NCBI GenBank assembly: GCA_050945855.1
Contig: JBMNTS010000032.1
Span: 1-13,405 of the forward strand
From: CAYSNP01 sp050945855
GTDB lineage: Bacteria; Bacillota; Clostridia; Christensenellales; DTU072
Direction: 5' to 3'
Length of the DNA: 13,405 nt
Shown: positions 6,964-13,405 of the stretch, one piece after another
Position numbering within the stretch: position 1 is the stretch's first letter
Layout of the letters: each line of letters opens with the position of its first letter
Notes under the pieces: generated by a model
Told to the model about the DNA's origin: nothing
Databases searched by the model: none
Seen by the model: the letters and a program-made list of their open reading frames with translations, nothing else
Translations under genes and position numbers: made by a program

Positions 6964-8442
6964 ATGAAAAAGGCAATCAGGGCAACGGCAACTCTGCTTT
7001 TCGCGCTTGTCGTTATTCTTTTGACCGCCTGCAGTTCCTTTAAGGAAATGGACGCTCCAGCTTATTACCCTTATGATACCAATCAAAATGAATTTGACGA
7101 GATTAAGGAAAATCCTTTTGTTTTGACTTCGGAAACCCCTGTCTCCTATTTTCGGCTTTCCGTCAACACCGCGGCGTACTCCAATCTGAGGCGTTACATA
7201 AAAAACAACTATCCCATTGTCCCCGACCAGATAAAAATCGAGGAAATAATTAATTATTTCAAGTATGATTATCCGGAGCCCTCCCAAGGCGCGCTGTCCA
7301 TAGACGCCAAGTTTTTTTCCTGTCCGTGGAATGAGGAGGCGCAACTGCTCAGGGTAGGCCTTAAAGCGGAGGAAATCGACACCTCTCAGATAAGGAATAA
7401 TCTGGTTTTTCTGCTGGATGTGTCCGGCTCTATGGCTTCCTCCAATAAATTGGGGCTTATGAAGCAGGCATTTTTGCTTATGCTTGACAATTTGAACGAG
7501 GGCGACGTCATATCCATAGTAACTTATGCCGGCAGCGACAAGGTATTGCTGGACGGAGGCAAAGGGAACGAAAAGGCAAGGATAAGCGGAATTATCGAGG
7601 ACTTGAGCGCTTCCGGCTCCACGGCGGGCTCAAAAGGGATAAAGACTGCTTATAATCTGGCGGCAAAACACTTTATCCAAGGAGGCAACAACAGGGTTAT
7701 ACTGGCTACCGATGGCGATTTTAACGTAGGGATAAGCACCAAATCCGGTCTGGAAAGATTTATTTCGCAAAAACGCAAGACGGGAGTATATCTCACCGCC
7801 CTGGGCTTCGGATACGGCAACCTGAAAGACAACAAGCTGGAGACGCTTGCCAATAAAGGCAACGGCAATTACGCCTTTATAGACACGATAAACGAAGCGC
7901 GCAAAGTGCTGGTGGAGGAAATAGGCGGCACCCTCAATACGGTGGCGAGGGACGCCAAGGCGCGCGTGGAATTCAATTCCGCCAAAGTGGAAAAATACAG
8001 GCTTTTGGGGTATGAAAATCTGCTGCTTACCCAAGAAGAATGGGAGGATACCAATACGGACGCGGGGGAGATAGGCTCCGGCTTTACGGTTACCGCGGTA
8101 TATGAAGTGGTGCTCAAGGATTCGGACGCGCAAAGCACAATGGATGACAATTACATAAAAGCGGCGGTGCGCTACAAAAATGCCGATGTTTCTGATACCA
8201 CCGAACACGAAATAAGCGTTTTTGCCTCCGAGGAGGATATTGTGGCGCAGCCGGACGAGGATATGCTTTTTATCTCCGCGCTTGTGGAGGTATCGCTGGT
8301 GCTGAGGGAATCTCAGTATAAAGGCACCGCAAGCATAGCGGCTGCGGCAGAGCGGGTGCGTTCGCTTTCCTGCATAAACACGGACACTTACAAGGCGGAA
8401 TTTTTGGAGCTGTTGAATATTTTGCTTGAACGGCAAACCTGA
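6964..8442 (+). CDS. YfbK-like von Willebrand factor A lipoprotein
   Basis: A 492-residue predicted lipoprotein. The signal peptide (two lysines, a hydrophobic stretch at about 8-20) ends in the lipobox LTAC with Cys23. An N-terminal YfbK-type region follows (TPVSYFRLSVNTAAYSNLRR, then EEIINYFKYDYPEP). The VWA domain starts near residue 145 and has a complete metal-ion (MIDAS) site: Asp152-x-Ser154-x-Ser156, Thr220 and Asp250 (ATDGDFNVG). The remainder, to about residue 485, resembles the C-terminal DUF3520 part of YfbK. Proteins of this kind probably bind a partner at the outer face of the membrane; the partner is unknown. An ATG two codons upstream is possible, but the AGGAGG spacing favours 6964. 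The gene has its own promoter and a terminator after it, so it is probably a single-gene unit. Confidence 0.88.
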   Translation: MKKAIRATATLLFALVVILLTACSSFKEMDAPAYYPYDTNQNEFDEIKENPFVLTSETPVSYFRLSVNTAAYSNLRRYIKNNYPIVPDQIKIEEIINYFKYDYPEPSQGALSIDAKFFSCPWNEEAQLLRVGLKAEEIDTSQIRNNLVFLLDVSGSMASSNKLGLMKQAFLLMLDNLNEGDVISIVTYAGSDKVLLDGGKGNEKARISGIIEDLSASGSTAGSKGIKTAYNLAAKHFIQGGNNRVILATDGDFNVGISTKSGLERFISQKRKTGVYLTALGFGYGNLKDNKLETLANKGNGNYAFIDTINEARKVLVEEIGGTLNTVARDAKARVEFNSAKVEKYRLLGYENLLLTQEEWEDTNTDAGEIGSGFTVTAVYEVVLKDSDAQSTMDDNYIKAAVRYKNADVSDTTEHEISVFASEEDIVAQPDEDMLFISALVEVSLVLRESQYKGTASIAAAAERVRSLSCINTDTYKAEFLELLNILLERQT

Positions 8443-8478
8443 TTTATCGGCGGCATACTTTTAATAATTGACATGAAC

Positions 8479-8510
8479 GCGGCGGCATGGACAACGCCGC
8501 ATTTTGCTTT
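8479..8510 (+). terminator. Probable intrinsic terminator after the VWA gene
   Basis: GCGGCG at 8479-8484 can pair with CGCCGC at 8495-8500 around a 10-base loop. ATTTTGCTTT follows. The stem is short but all G-C, and the T-rich tail is interrupted, so it is moderate rather than strong. It lies 36 bases after the VWA stop and before the next promoter. The 9-mer CGGCGGCAT occurs twice here (8448-8456 and 8480-8488), so the upstream copy could compete for the same right arm. Confidence 0.55.
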
Positions 8511-8527
8511 CCGCCCAAAAAGATGGC

Positions 8528-8556
8528 TTGTAAACAAGACGCAAAAATGTTATAAT
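8528..8556 (+). promoter_or_regulatory. Sigma-A type promoter for the cyclophilin lipoprotein gene
   Basis: TTGTAA at 8528-8533 and a consensus TATAAT at 8551-8556 are separated by 17 bases. A TG at 8548-8549 gives an extended -10 element. The start codon at 8597 is 40 bases downstream of the -10 box, with AGGA at 8585-8588 as the ribosome binding site. This promoter probably also serves the next two genes. Confidence 0.82.
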
Positions 8557-8596
8557 CGTACATACTGATAAAGATAATACACATAGGAAATACGAT

Positions 8597-9439
8597 ATGA
8601 AAAAAATCACGGTTGCGCTGATAATACTTATCGCGTCGCTTTCCCTTTGCGGCTGTTCGAACGGGGGGCAGCAGGCTAAGCCCTCTTATAACGTGTTCTT
8701 CAACACCAACGGCGGCAGCCTAATTGATTATATTACCGTTGAGGAAGGCCGGATTCCCTCTATGCCCATCGATCCGGTAAAAAGGGAATATGTCTTTATG
8801 GGGTGGTATCTTGACAACGGTACATTTAACAATTCCGCCGATGCCGCATTTTCCTCGCCGATTAGCTCGGATATTACCGTTTACGCAAAATGGGTATCCG
8901 TTTATGAACTTTTGGACAACCCAAAGGTGGTAATTACTCTTTTTGATGACAGACAAATCAAGCTGGAGCTTTACCCCGCCATCGCTCCCGAAACCTGCGC
9001 CAACTTCTTATCGCTTATTGAGGAAGGATATTATACCAATACCGTTTTCCATAGAATCATTGACGATTTTATGATACAAGCCGGGCATTTGACCCTTATA
9101 GACAATCAAACTGCCGACAAAGCGCCAAAGGATAATATCATAGGCGAATTCAGCGCGAACGGAGTGCCCAATCCCCTGCGGCATACCGCGGGGGTGCTTT
9201 CCATGGCGCGCGCGGATGGCTATGATTCCGCCTCAACGCAATTCTTTATTTGCGTGGGGGACAGCCCGCATCTGAACGGCTTATATGCCGCCTTCGGCAG
9301 AGTCGCGGACGAGGAAAGCCTGGCGATAGCCACAGAGCTTGGCGGGTATCCCACTTATGAGTACAGCGGTATGAAGGATTTTCCTTTCACTCCGCAAGGG
9401 CAATTCGTAACGATAAAAACCATTGAGGTATTGGAATAG
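8597..9439 (+). CDS. Lipoprotein cyclophilin-type peptidyl-prolyl isomerase with an InlB-type repeat
   Basis: A 280-residue predicted lipoprotein. The signal peptide ends in LCGC, with Cys20 as the lipidated residue. Residues about 30-100 form one Listeria-Bacteroides (InlB B-repeat/Flg_new) unit: VFFNTNGGS, a central FMGWYLD and a closing TVYAKW. Residues about 110-280 are a cyclophilin domain. VFHRIIDDFMIQAGH contains the catalytic Arg153, and TAGVLSMARA, STQFFICVGDSPHLNG and AFGRV follow. Cyclophilins catalyse cis-trans isomerisation of prolyl bonds; lipid anchoring suggests action on proteins outside the membrane. The usual FMIQGGD reads FMIQAGH, but the core motifs are otherwise kept. 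The InlB-type repeat is generally a cell-surface stalk or adhesion module. A good promoter lies upstream and the next gene begins 3 bases after the stop. Confidence 0.92.
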   Translation: MKKITVALIILIASLSLCGCSNGGQQAKPSYNVFFNTNGGSLIDYITVEEGRIPSMPIDPVKREYVFMGWYLDNGTFNNSADAAFSSPISSDITVYAKWVSVYELLDNPKVVITLFDDRQIKLELYPAIAPETCANFLSLIEEGYYTNTVFHRIIDDFMIQAGHLTLIDNQTADKAPKDNIIGEFSANGVPNPLRHTAGVLSMARADGYDSASTQFFICVGDSPHLNGLYAAFGRVADEESLAIATELGGYPTYEYSGMKDFPFTPQGQFVTIKTIEVLE

Positions 9440-9442
9440 CTA

Positions 9443-9967
9443 ATGGCAAAACTAAGAAAAATGCTAAGCGATCCTGACGCCCCGTATATTCAGTCGCTTA
9501 TGAAGCTGATTGAAACCCAAAGCAAAACAACGCTTGTCAACTGGGCGGTGGATTATTCTTACCAATCACTGTTGCCGATATGGGAAAAACATTATCCTAA
9601 CGACAGCCGTCCGCAAAACGCGCTGTACTCCGCGCGCTGCTGGCTTGCGGGGGCAATCAAGCTGCCCGCCGCAAAAGAGGCAATACTTGACTGTCACGCC
9701 GCCGCCCGTGACTGTCCCAACCCCGCCGCGCAGGCGGCGGCAAGGGCTATTGCGCAAAGCGCCTCCTCCATTCATTCCGCCAGGCATTGTATAGGGCTTG
9801 CGTTTTACGGCGCGTTGGCTATTGCTTACGACAAGCTGGGCGAGAGCGCACCCTGGTCTCAGATTGAGAGCGCGGCGGGTGAGGAATGCGCAAAAATGGA
9901 AGCCGCGCTTATCTCGGTAGCGGTTGCGGACGAGCCCAATCCCGCAAAAATCAATTGGTATTGTTAA
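9443..9967 (+). CDS. Imm-5-like putative immunity protein
   Basis: A 174-residue all-helical cytoplasmic protein with no signal peptide. The order WEKHYPNDSRPQNALYSARCW, then AAARDCPNPAAQAAARAIAQ, then HSARHCIGLAFYGALAIAYDK matches what I recall of the small proteins annotated as 'putative immunity protein' with an Imm-5-like domain: a D-x-R-P turn, an arginine and tryptophan helix, then alanine-rich helices ending in a histidine-containing segment. Direct function is not established; the name comes from similarity to immunity proteins of polymorphic toxin systems. No toxin gene is adjacent. The start is 3 bases after the cyclophilin stop, with only a distant GAGG at 9424-9427, so translation is probably coupled. 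Family assignment is from memory of the motif pattern. Confidence 0.65.
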   Translation: MAKLRKMLSDPDAPYIQSLMKLIETQSKTTLVNWAVDYSYQSLLPIWEKHYPNDSRPQNALYSARCWLAGAIKLPAAKEAILDCHAAARDCPNPAAQAAARAIAQSASSIHSARHCIGLAFYGALAIAYDKLGESAPWSQIESAAGEECAKMEAALISVAVADEPNPAKINWYC

Positions 9968-9978
9968 AGGGCGTAATT

Positions 9979-10332
9979 ATGGACACTTACCCAAAAAAGG
10001 AAGAGGAAAAGGCTTTGCAAACTATCTCTTCCGTTATCGCGGCATGCGAGAAAATGCGGTTTAAGAGAGGCTCTTCTCAAAACACCCTACTTAACAACAG
10101 AATAAAAGCGTTGCGTATTTCCTGCGCGTTATTAAAGGGGGAAAACGTTTTTGACAGTTACACAAGAGAGGATTTAGCAGGCGCTTTGCGCCCGCTGGAT
10201 TCCATTATCGGCAAGTGCGAAAAAGCGCTAAGCAAGCCTTCGCCCAACTCCTCCGGCTACACACGCTTGAAAAATATAGTTGAGGCAACGCGTGTTTCCA
10301 AATCTTTAATAGAGCGTACGCTAAAAGAATAG
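9979..10332 (+). CDS. Unrecognised 117-residue protein with an internal duplication
   Basis: I do not recognise this gene. The frame is open from 9886, but that stretch overlaps the previous gene; the ATG at 9979 has TAAAGGG at 9964-9970 eight bases upstream and is the better start. The protein is hydrophilic, lysine-rich and probably helical, with no signal or membrane segment. It consists of two similar halves, residues 12-53 and 69-112. Each has an AL...S.I..CEK helix and a T.L.N...A.R.S..L helix, with about 17 identities over 42 aligned positions by eye and a two-residue insertion in the second copy. Each half has one cysteine in the CEK motif (Cys23 and Cys80). It follows the Imm-5-like gene by 11 bases and probably shares its transcript. 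No function can be assigned. Confidence 0.7.
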   Translation: MDTYPKKEEEKALQTISSVIAACEKMRFKRGSSQNTLLNNRIKALRISCALLKGENVFDSYTREDLAGALRPLDSIIGKCEKALSKPSPNSSGYTRLKNIVEATRVSKSLIERTLKE

Positions 10333-10403
10333 AGCGCGCGATATCAGACAAAAACAAGGCTATAAAATACATATTTGTTTATAATAAATAAAAAGGAAAA
10401 CAA

Positions 10404-12488
10404 GTGACACTCAAAGAAAAAATAACGCAATACGCCAAAGAGCTTAATAAAAATACTTTTACCTTATCCCAGCTTAAAAAGCGATTGGGAGCGCAGGACA
10501 AAAGGGAGCTTAACGCCGCGGTAAAACGGCTGATAAAGGAAAAAGTTATCATGCAGCAGGGGCGGGATAAATTCGCCCTTTATGCGCAAGGCACAACGCA
10601 AGGGGTGCTTAGGGGCAATAAAAGGGGATACGCTTTTCTTATTCCCGATAATGGGGAGGACATCTTTATCTCGGCTAGGGCGTTAGGCGACGCTTTGCAC
10701 GGTGACAGGGTGGAGGTAAGGCTTACCGGGGAGAGCGAAGGGGAAGTAGTAAGGATATTGAGCGAGGGCGCAAACAAGCTGGTCGGCACGTTTATGAATA
10801 TAGGGCATTTTTCCTTTGTAAGACCGGATGACGCCTGTTTTTCCAAAGATATTCAGATCCCCGCGAACAAAACGCTTAACGCCGCTCCCGGCGATAAGGT
10901 AGCCGTCAACATAACCCGCAACAGGGGGGTGTTCAGCGGCGAAGTGGAAAGAATTCTGGGACAGGCGGGAGAAATAGAGGCGGAAATATTATCTATCCTG
11001 TATTCCTACGGTTTTGAGGATAATTTCCCAAAAGAAGTAATTGACGCAAGCGATGCGCTTAAATTTACCCCGGGCAACAGGCTGGATCTGACCGCTCTTA
11101 CCGCCATTACCATAGACGGCGAAGATGCCAAAGATTTTGACGACGCCATAAGTCTGGAAAGGACGGGTACAGGGTACAGGCTGTATGTGCATATCGCGGA
11201 CGTGGCGCATTACGTAAAAAGCGGTGGGATAATAGACAGGGAAGCGGCTAAGCGCGCCACAAGCGTGTATTTCCCCGGCTTTGTCTTTCCCATGCTGCCC
11301 AAAAGCATTTCGGACGGCGTATGCTCTTTGAGAGCGGACGAGGATAAGCTGACGCTGAGCGTTATTATGGATTTTGATGATACGGGCAAACAAACGGATG
11401 TCCGCTTTGCGGAAAGCGTAATTCGCTCCCGCCACCGGATGACGTATACCGCCGTAAGCGCGATCCTTGCCGGGGACAGCGCCTTGCGGGAAAAATACAA
11501 GGACATCCTTCCCCTGCTGGAAAATGCCGGGAGGCTTGCCGCGCTGCTGGAGAAAAGGCGCAAAGAGGAGGGCATGCTGGACTTTGTAACTCTGGAGAGC
11601 CTGATTACGGTAGACAAAGATCTGAAAGTAAACAGGCTGGAGCCTTATCCGTATGAAGTAAGCAATAAAATCATAGAACACTTTATGATAGCCGCCAACC
11701 GCGCCGTAGCGGAGTTTTTAAGCAAAAGCGGCGCGCCCTGTGTTTACAGGGTTCACGAAAAAGTAAACGAAGAAAAACTGGAGGCGTTTATCTCTTTCAT
11801 TTCCGTATTCGGATATTCCCTTAATCTTAGAGAGGGGATAACGCCTAAGGTTTTCAGCGATTTTCTTTTGCGCGTCAAGGGAGAGGCGCAGGAGCAAATT
11901 ATCAATAAAGTTTTGCTCCGCTCCATGCAAAAGGCAAAATACGATATCAAAAACAGCGGGCATTTCGGGCTTGCGCTTGCGGATTACTGCCATTTTACCT
12001 CTCCCATTCGCCGTTATCCCGATTTAATGGTGCATCGTACGCTTAAGGCGATTATTAACAACGTCGCGGACGATAGTTTCAAAGCCCGCCACGCCGCAAA
12101 TTGCGCCCTCGCCTCCGAGGTCAGCTCGGAGCGGGAGATTGCGGCGGAAAGGGCGGAGCGGGACGCAAAGGATTATTTCAAGGCTTTGTATATGAAAGAC
12201 TATATAGGCGAAACCTTTGAGGGCACTGTAAGCGGCGTTGTCAACTCCGGCTTTTTCGTAATGCTGGATAATACCGCGGAGGGTTTTGTTTCCCTTGACG
12301 GATTGCCCCGTGACCGTTACGGCGCGGACTTAAAAACTTACCGTATTTCGGGGGGAAGAAACACTTTTTCCCTTTGTGACAGGGTGCGGGTAAGGGTTAA
12401 GGCGGCCTCCCCTTCGGAGCGTCGGATAGACTTTGATTTTATAGAAAAAATTGACGGGGAAAGGGTTGGCGGAAAAGATAAAAAATAA
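10404..12488 (+). CDS. rnr: Ribonuclease R (RNB-family 3'-5' exoribonuclease)
   Basis: A 694-residue protein in the usual domain order. A winged-helix-like N-terminus (about 1-65) is followed by two cold-shock/OB domains (about 70-190, with RGNKRGYAFL). The RNB catalytic domain (about 225-560) comes next, then an S1 domain (about 600-675: FEGTVSGVVNSGFFVML). TIDGEDAKDFDDA carries the four catalytic aspartates Asp238, Asp244, Asp246 and Asp247, spaced as in RNase II. HFTSPIRRYPDLMVHR completes the active site. It degrades structured RNA processively from the 3' end and takes part in mRNA and rRNA quality control. At 694 residues it is shorter than E. coli or Bacillus RNase R, mainly because the basic C-terminal tail is very short (ending GGKDKK). 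The start is GTG, with AGGA at 10394-10397 six bases upstream. smpB is not next door, unlike in many Firmicutes. Confidence 0.95.
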   Translation: MTLKEKITQYAKELNKNTFTLSQLKKRLGAQDKRELNAAVKRLIKEKVIMQQGRDKFALYAQGTTQGVLRGNKRGYAFLIPDNGEDIFISARALGDALHGDRVEVRLTGESEGEVVRILSEGANKLVGTFMNIGHFSFVRPDDACFSKDIQIPANKTLNAAPGDKVAVNITRNRGVFSGEVERILGQAGEIEAEILSILYSYGFEDNFPKEVIDASDALKFTPGNRLDLTALTAITIDGEDAKDFDDAISLERTGTGYRLYVHIADVAHYVKSGGIIDREAAKRATSVYFPGFVFPMLPKSISDGVCSLRADEDKLTLSVIMDFDDTGKQTDVRFAESVIRSRHRMTYTAVSAILAGDSALREKYKDILPLLENAGRLAALLEKRRKEEGMLDFVTLESLITVDKDLKVNRLEPYPYEVSNKIIEHFMIAANRAVAEFLSKSGAPCVYRVHEKVNEEKLEAFISFISVFGYSLNLREGITPKVFSDFLLRVKGEAQEQIINKVLLRSMQKAKYDIKNSGHFGLALADYCHFTSPIRRYPDLMVHRTLKAIINNVADDSFKARHAANCALASEVSSEREIAAERAERDAKDYFKALYMKDYIGETFEGTVSGVVNSGFFVMLDNTAEGFVSLDGLPRDRYGADLKTYRISGGRNTFSLCDRVRVRVKAASPSERRIDFDFIEKIDGERVGGKDKK

Positions 12489-12518
12489 AAAAATAATGCT
12501 GTTATTTCTATAGACTTT

Positions 12519-12550
12519 TTTGCAAATATGGAGTAGCATATAGCTGCAAA
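12519..12550. repeat. Imperfect inverted repeat between rnr and the GNAT-RLAN gene
   Basis: TTTGCA (12519-12524) pairs with TGCAAA (12545-12550), and ATATG (12526-12530) pairs with CATAT (12537-12541). The loop is 6 bases and there is a small internal loop (A against AGC). No T-run follows on the plus strand, so it is not a standard terminator. A run of six T precedes it. It could be an operator for the downstream gene, a weak transcript end, or chance. Confidence 0.35.
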
Positions 12551-12588
12551 CAATAATAAGAACAAGCGAGGGGAAAAATACCATAATT

Positions 12589-13405
12589 ATGGTGAATATA
12601 CGCAAAGCAACTATAGAAGATTTACCGTTTTTGTATAGCCTGGACAGCCTTGCCTTTGAGCCCGGCAAGCGGTTTTCTCAAAGGTCGATACGCAACTCTG
12701 TATTAAGCTACACCCAAAAAGTATTTATTTTGGAGGAAGAGGGGATTCCGTGCGCTTCCGCCACCTTGCTTATTCATCCCAACGCCATAAGAATATATTC
12801 CATAGCCGTCCTCCCCGATAAGCAGAATATGCGTTACGGCAGAACGCTGATGGAGTATATTATCGAGTGGGCTAAGGAAAAATACGTAAGCAAAATCACG
12901 CTGGAAGCGGATATGCGCAACCCGAAACTGGTTGAATGGTATCAATCCTTCGGTTTTGAAACCATCGGCGAGTTGCCTGGTTACTACGGCGAAAACAGCT
13001 CGGCGTACAGAATGCAAAGGATACTGCTGGACTCTTCGCATAAAATAAAGAACATAGTGGTGGTGGATAAGCCGCAGGATTTTCTTGACGGCATTTCCAA
13101 TGTGGAAATAGTTGACGCCAAAGATTACATCAATCTGGAAAAATACCAAAAGCTGAAGGACGCGCGGGTATTCAATTTATGCTCCTCTTACGAATATCAG
13201 TCCATGGGTTATTATGTCTCGCTTTTAGCCTCCGCCCGCAGGCATAGGATAATACCCAACGTTGCCACAATCAAAGACTTTACCGACTCCGTAATCACCG
13301 AGTCCATAGCGGACGACTTTTGGGAACAGTTGCAAAAGACCTTGTCAAAAGTAAAAGAGGATCGGTTTGAATTGGAAGTGTATTTCGGCAAATGCGACAA
13401 TAAAA
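12589..13405 (+). CDS. GNAT acetyltransferase fused to a RimK-like ATP-grasp N-terminal (RLAN) domain (3' truncated)
   Basis: The frame is open from the ATG at 12589 to the window end, giving 272 residues of an incomplete protein. Residues about 1-147 are a GNAT domain: NIRKATIEDLPFLYSLD, the motif A region IYSIAVLPDKQNMRYGRTLM, and motif B with NPKLVEWYQSFGFE and a closing YY...AYRM. From about residue 155 the sequence reads VVVDKPQDF, then DARVFNLCSSYEYQSMGYY with VSLLASARRHRIIPNVATI. This matches the RLAN domain found in front of RimK-type ATP-grasp ligases, so an ATP-grasp domain is expected beyond the window. Such ligases join carboxylates to amines using ATP. The first glycine of the acetyl-CoA motif is arginine here (QNMRYG). 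GAGGGG at 12568-12573 is 15 bases upstream, rather far. The substrate is unknown. Confidence 0.8.
   Translation, partial: MVNIRKATIEDLPFLYSLDSLAFEPGKRFSQRSIRNSVLSYTQKVFILEEEGIPCASATLLIHPNAIRIYSIAVLPDKQNMRYGRTLMEYIIEWAKEKYVSKITLEADMRNPKLVEWYQSFGFETIGELPGYYGENSSAYRMQRILLDSSHKIKNIVVVDKPQDFLDGISNVEIVDAKDYINLEKYQKLKDARVFNLCSSYEYQSMGYYVSLLASARRHRIIPNVATIKDFTDSVITESIADDFWEQLQKTLSKVKEDRFELEVYFGKCDNK

Noticed and set aside
7630..8436. A 268-residue minus-strand open frame opposite the VWA gene
   Set aside because: The plus-strand frame has an intact VWA MIDAS site and promoter. The minus frame is rich in aromatic and basic residues without motifs, typical of an antisense shadow.
8468..8473. A perfect TTGACA after the VWA gene as a second promoter
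   Set aside because: The -10 position 17 bases downstream reads ACAACG, and the hairpin sits in the spacer.
10361..10385. TATAAA and TATAAT sequences before rnr as a promoter
   Set aside because: Neither has a plausible -35 box at normal spacing. The second would place the transcript start on top of the ribosome binding site. The region is simply AT-rich.
12491..12521. AT-only hairpin (AAATAA/TTATTT) and T-run after rnr as a terminator
   Set aside because: The stem has no G-C pair and the T-run begins 9 bases after it, so it does not meet the usual pattern.
12703..13149. A 148-residue minus-strand open frame at the right end
   Set aside because: The plus strand here is an unbroken GNAT-RLAN frame to the window end, which explains the sequence better.
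1..13405. CRISPR arrays, tRNA or rRNA genes, insertion sequences and attachment sites
   Set aside because: No regularly spaced repeats, tRNA-like cloverleaf, rRNA segment or transposase motifs were seen on reading. A tRNAscan or CRISPR finder run would confirm this.

Overview
The window is one continuous plus-strand segment from an anaerobic Gram-positive bacterium, most likely a member of the Clostridia. The clues are strong AGGAGG ribosome binding sites, lipobox lipoproteins, a Listeria-Bacteroides (InlB/Flg_new type) repeat, a MoeA-periplasmic-binding-domain fusion, and a tungsten-type aldehyde:ferredoxin oxidoreductase (AOR). Every gene I can support is on the plus strand.

Region 1 (1-6845) is a nine-gene pterin-cofactor operon. 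It begins inside the 3' end of an AOR gene and continues with a MoaD-like sulfur carrier, a short ThiF/MoeB-type E1 enzyme, MogA/MoaB, MoeA, a MoeA fused to a periplasmic-binding-like domain, MoaA, MoaC and a MOSC protein. The genes overlap or are separated by at most 11 bases. MoaA and MoaC make cyclic pyranopterin monophosphate, MoaD and its E1 supply sulfur, MogA adenylates molybdopterin, and the MoeA proteins insert the metal. AOR is the probable client, so the metal is probably tungsten. No MoaE (molybdopterin synthase large subunit) is present and no nucleotide-attaching MobA is seen. AOR uses a non-nucleotide bis-pterin cofactor, so the lack of MobA fits, but the lack of MoaE needs an explanation.

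Region 2 (6846-8442) is a single-gene unit: a sigma-A-like promoter and a YfbK-like von Willebrand factor A lipoprotein with an intact MIDAS site. A probable terminator follows it.

Region 3 (8443-10332) starts with a very good promoter. It encodes a lipoprotein cyclophilin carrying an N-terminal InlB-type repeat, an Imm-5-like putative immunity protein, and an unrecognised 117-residue protein built from an internal duplication.

Region 4 (10333-13405) holds ribonuclease R with a GTG start, then an imperfect inverted repeat, then the 5' part of a gene fusing a GNAT acetyltransferase to a RimK-like ATP-grasp N-terminal (RLAN) domain. It runs off the window, and the missing part is expected to be an ATP-grasp ligase. 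This fusion is the most likely unusual system here, a candidate enzyme for making or modifying a peptide or amino-acid conjugate.
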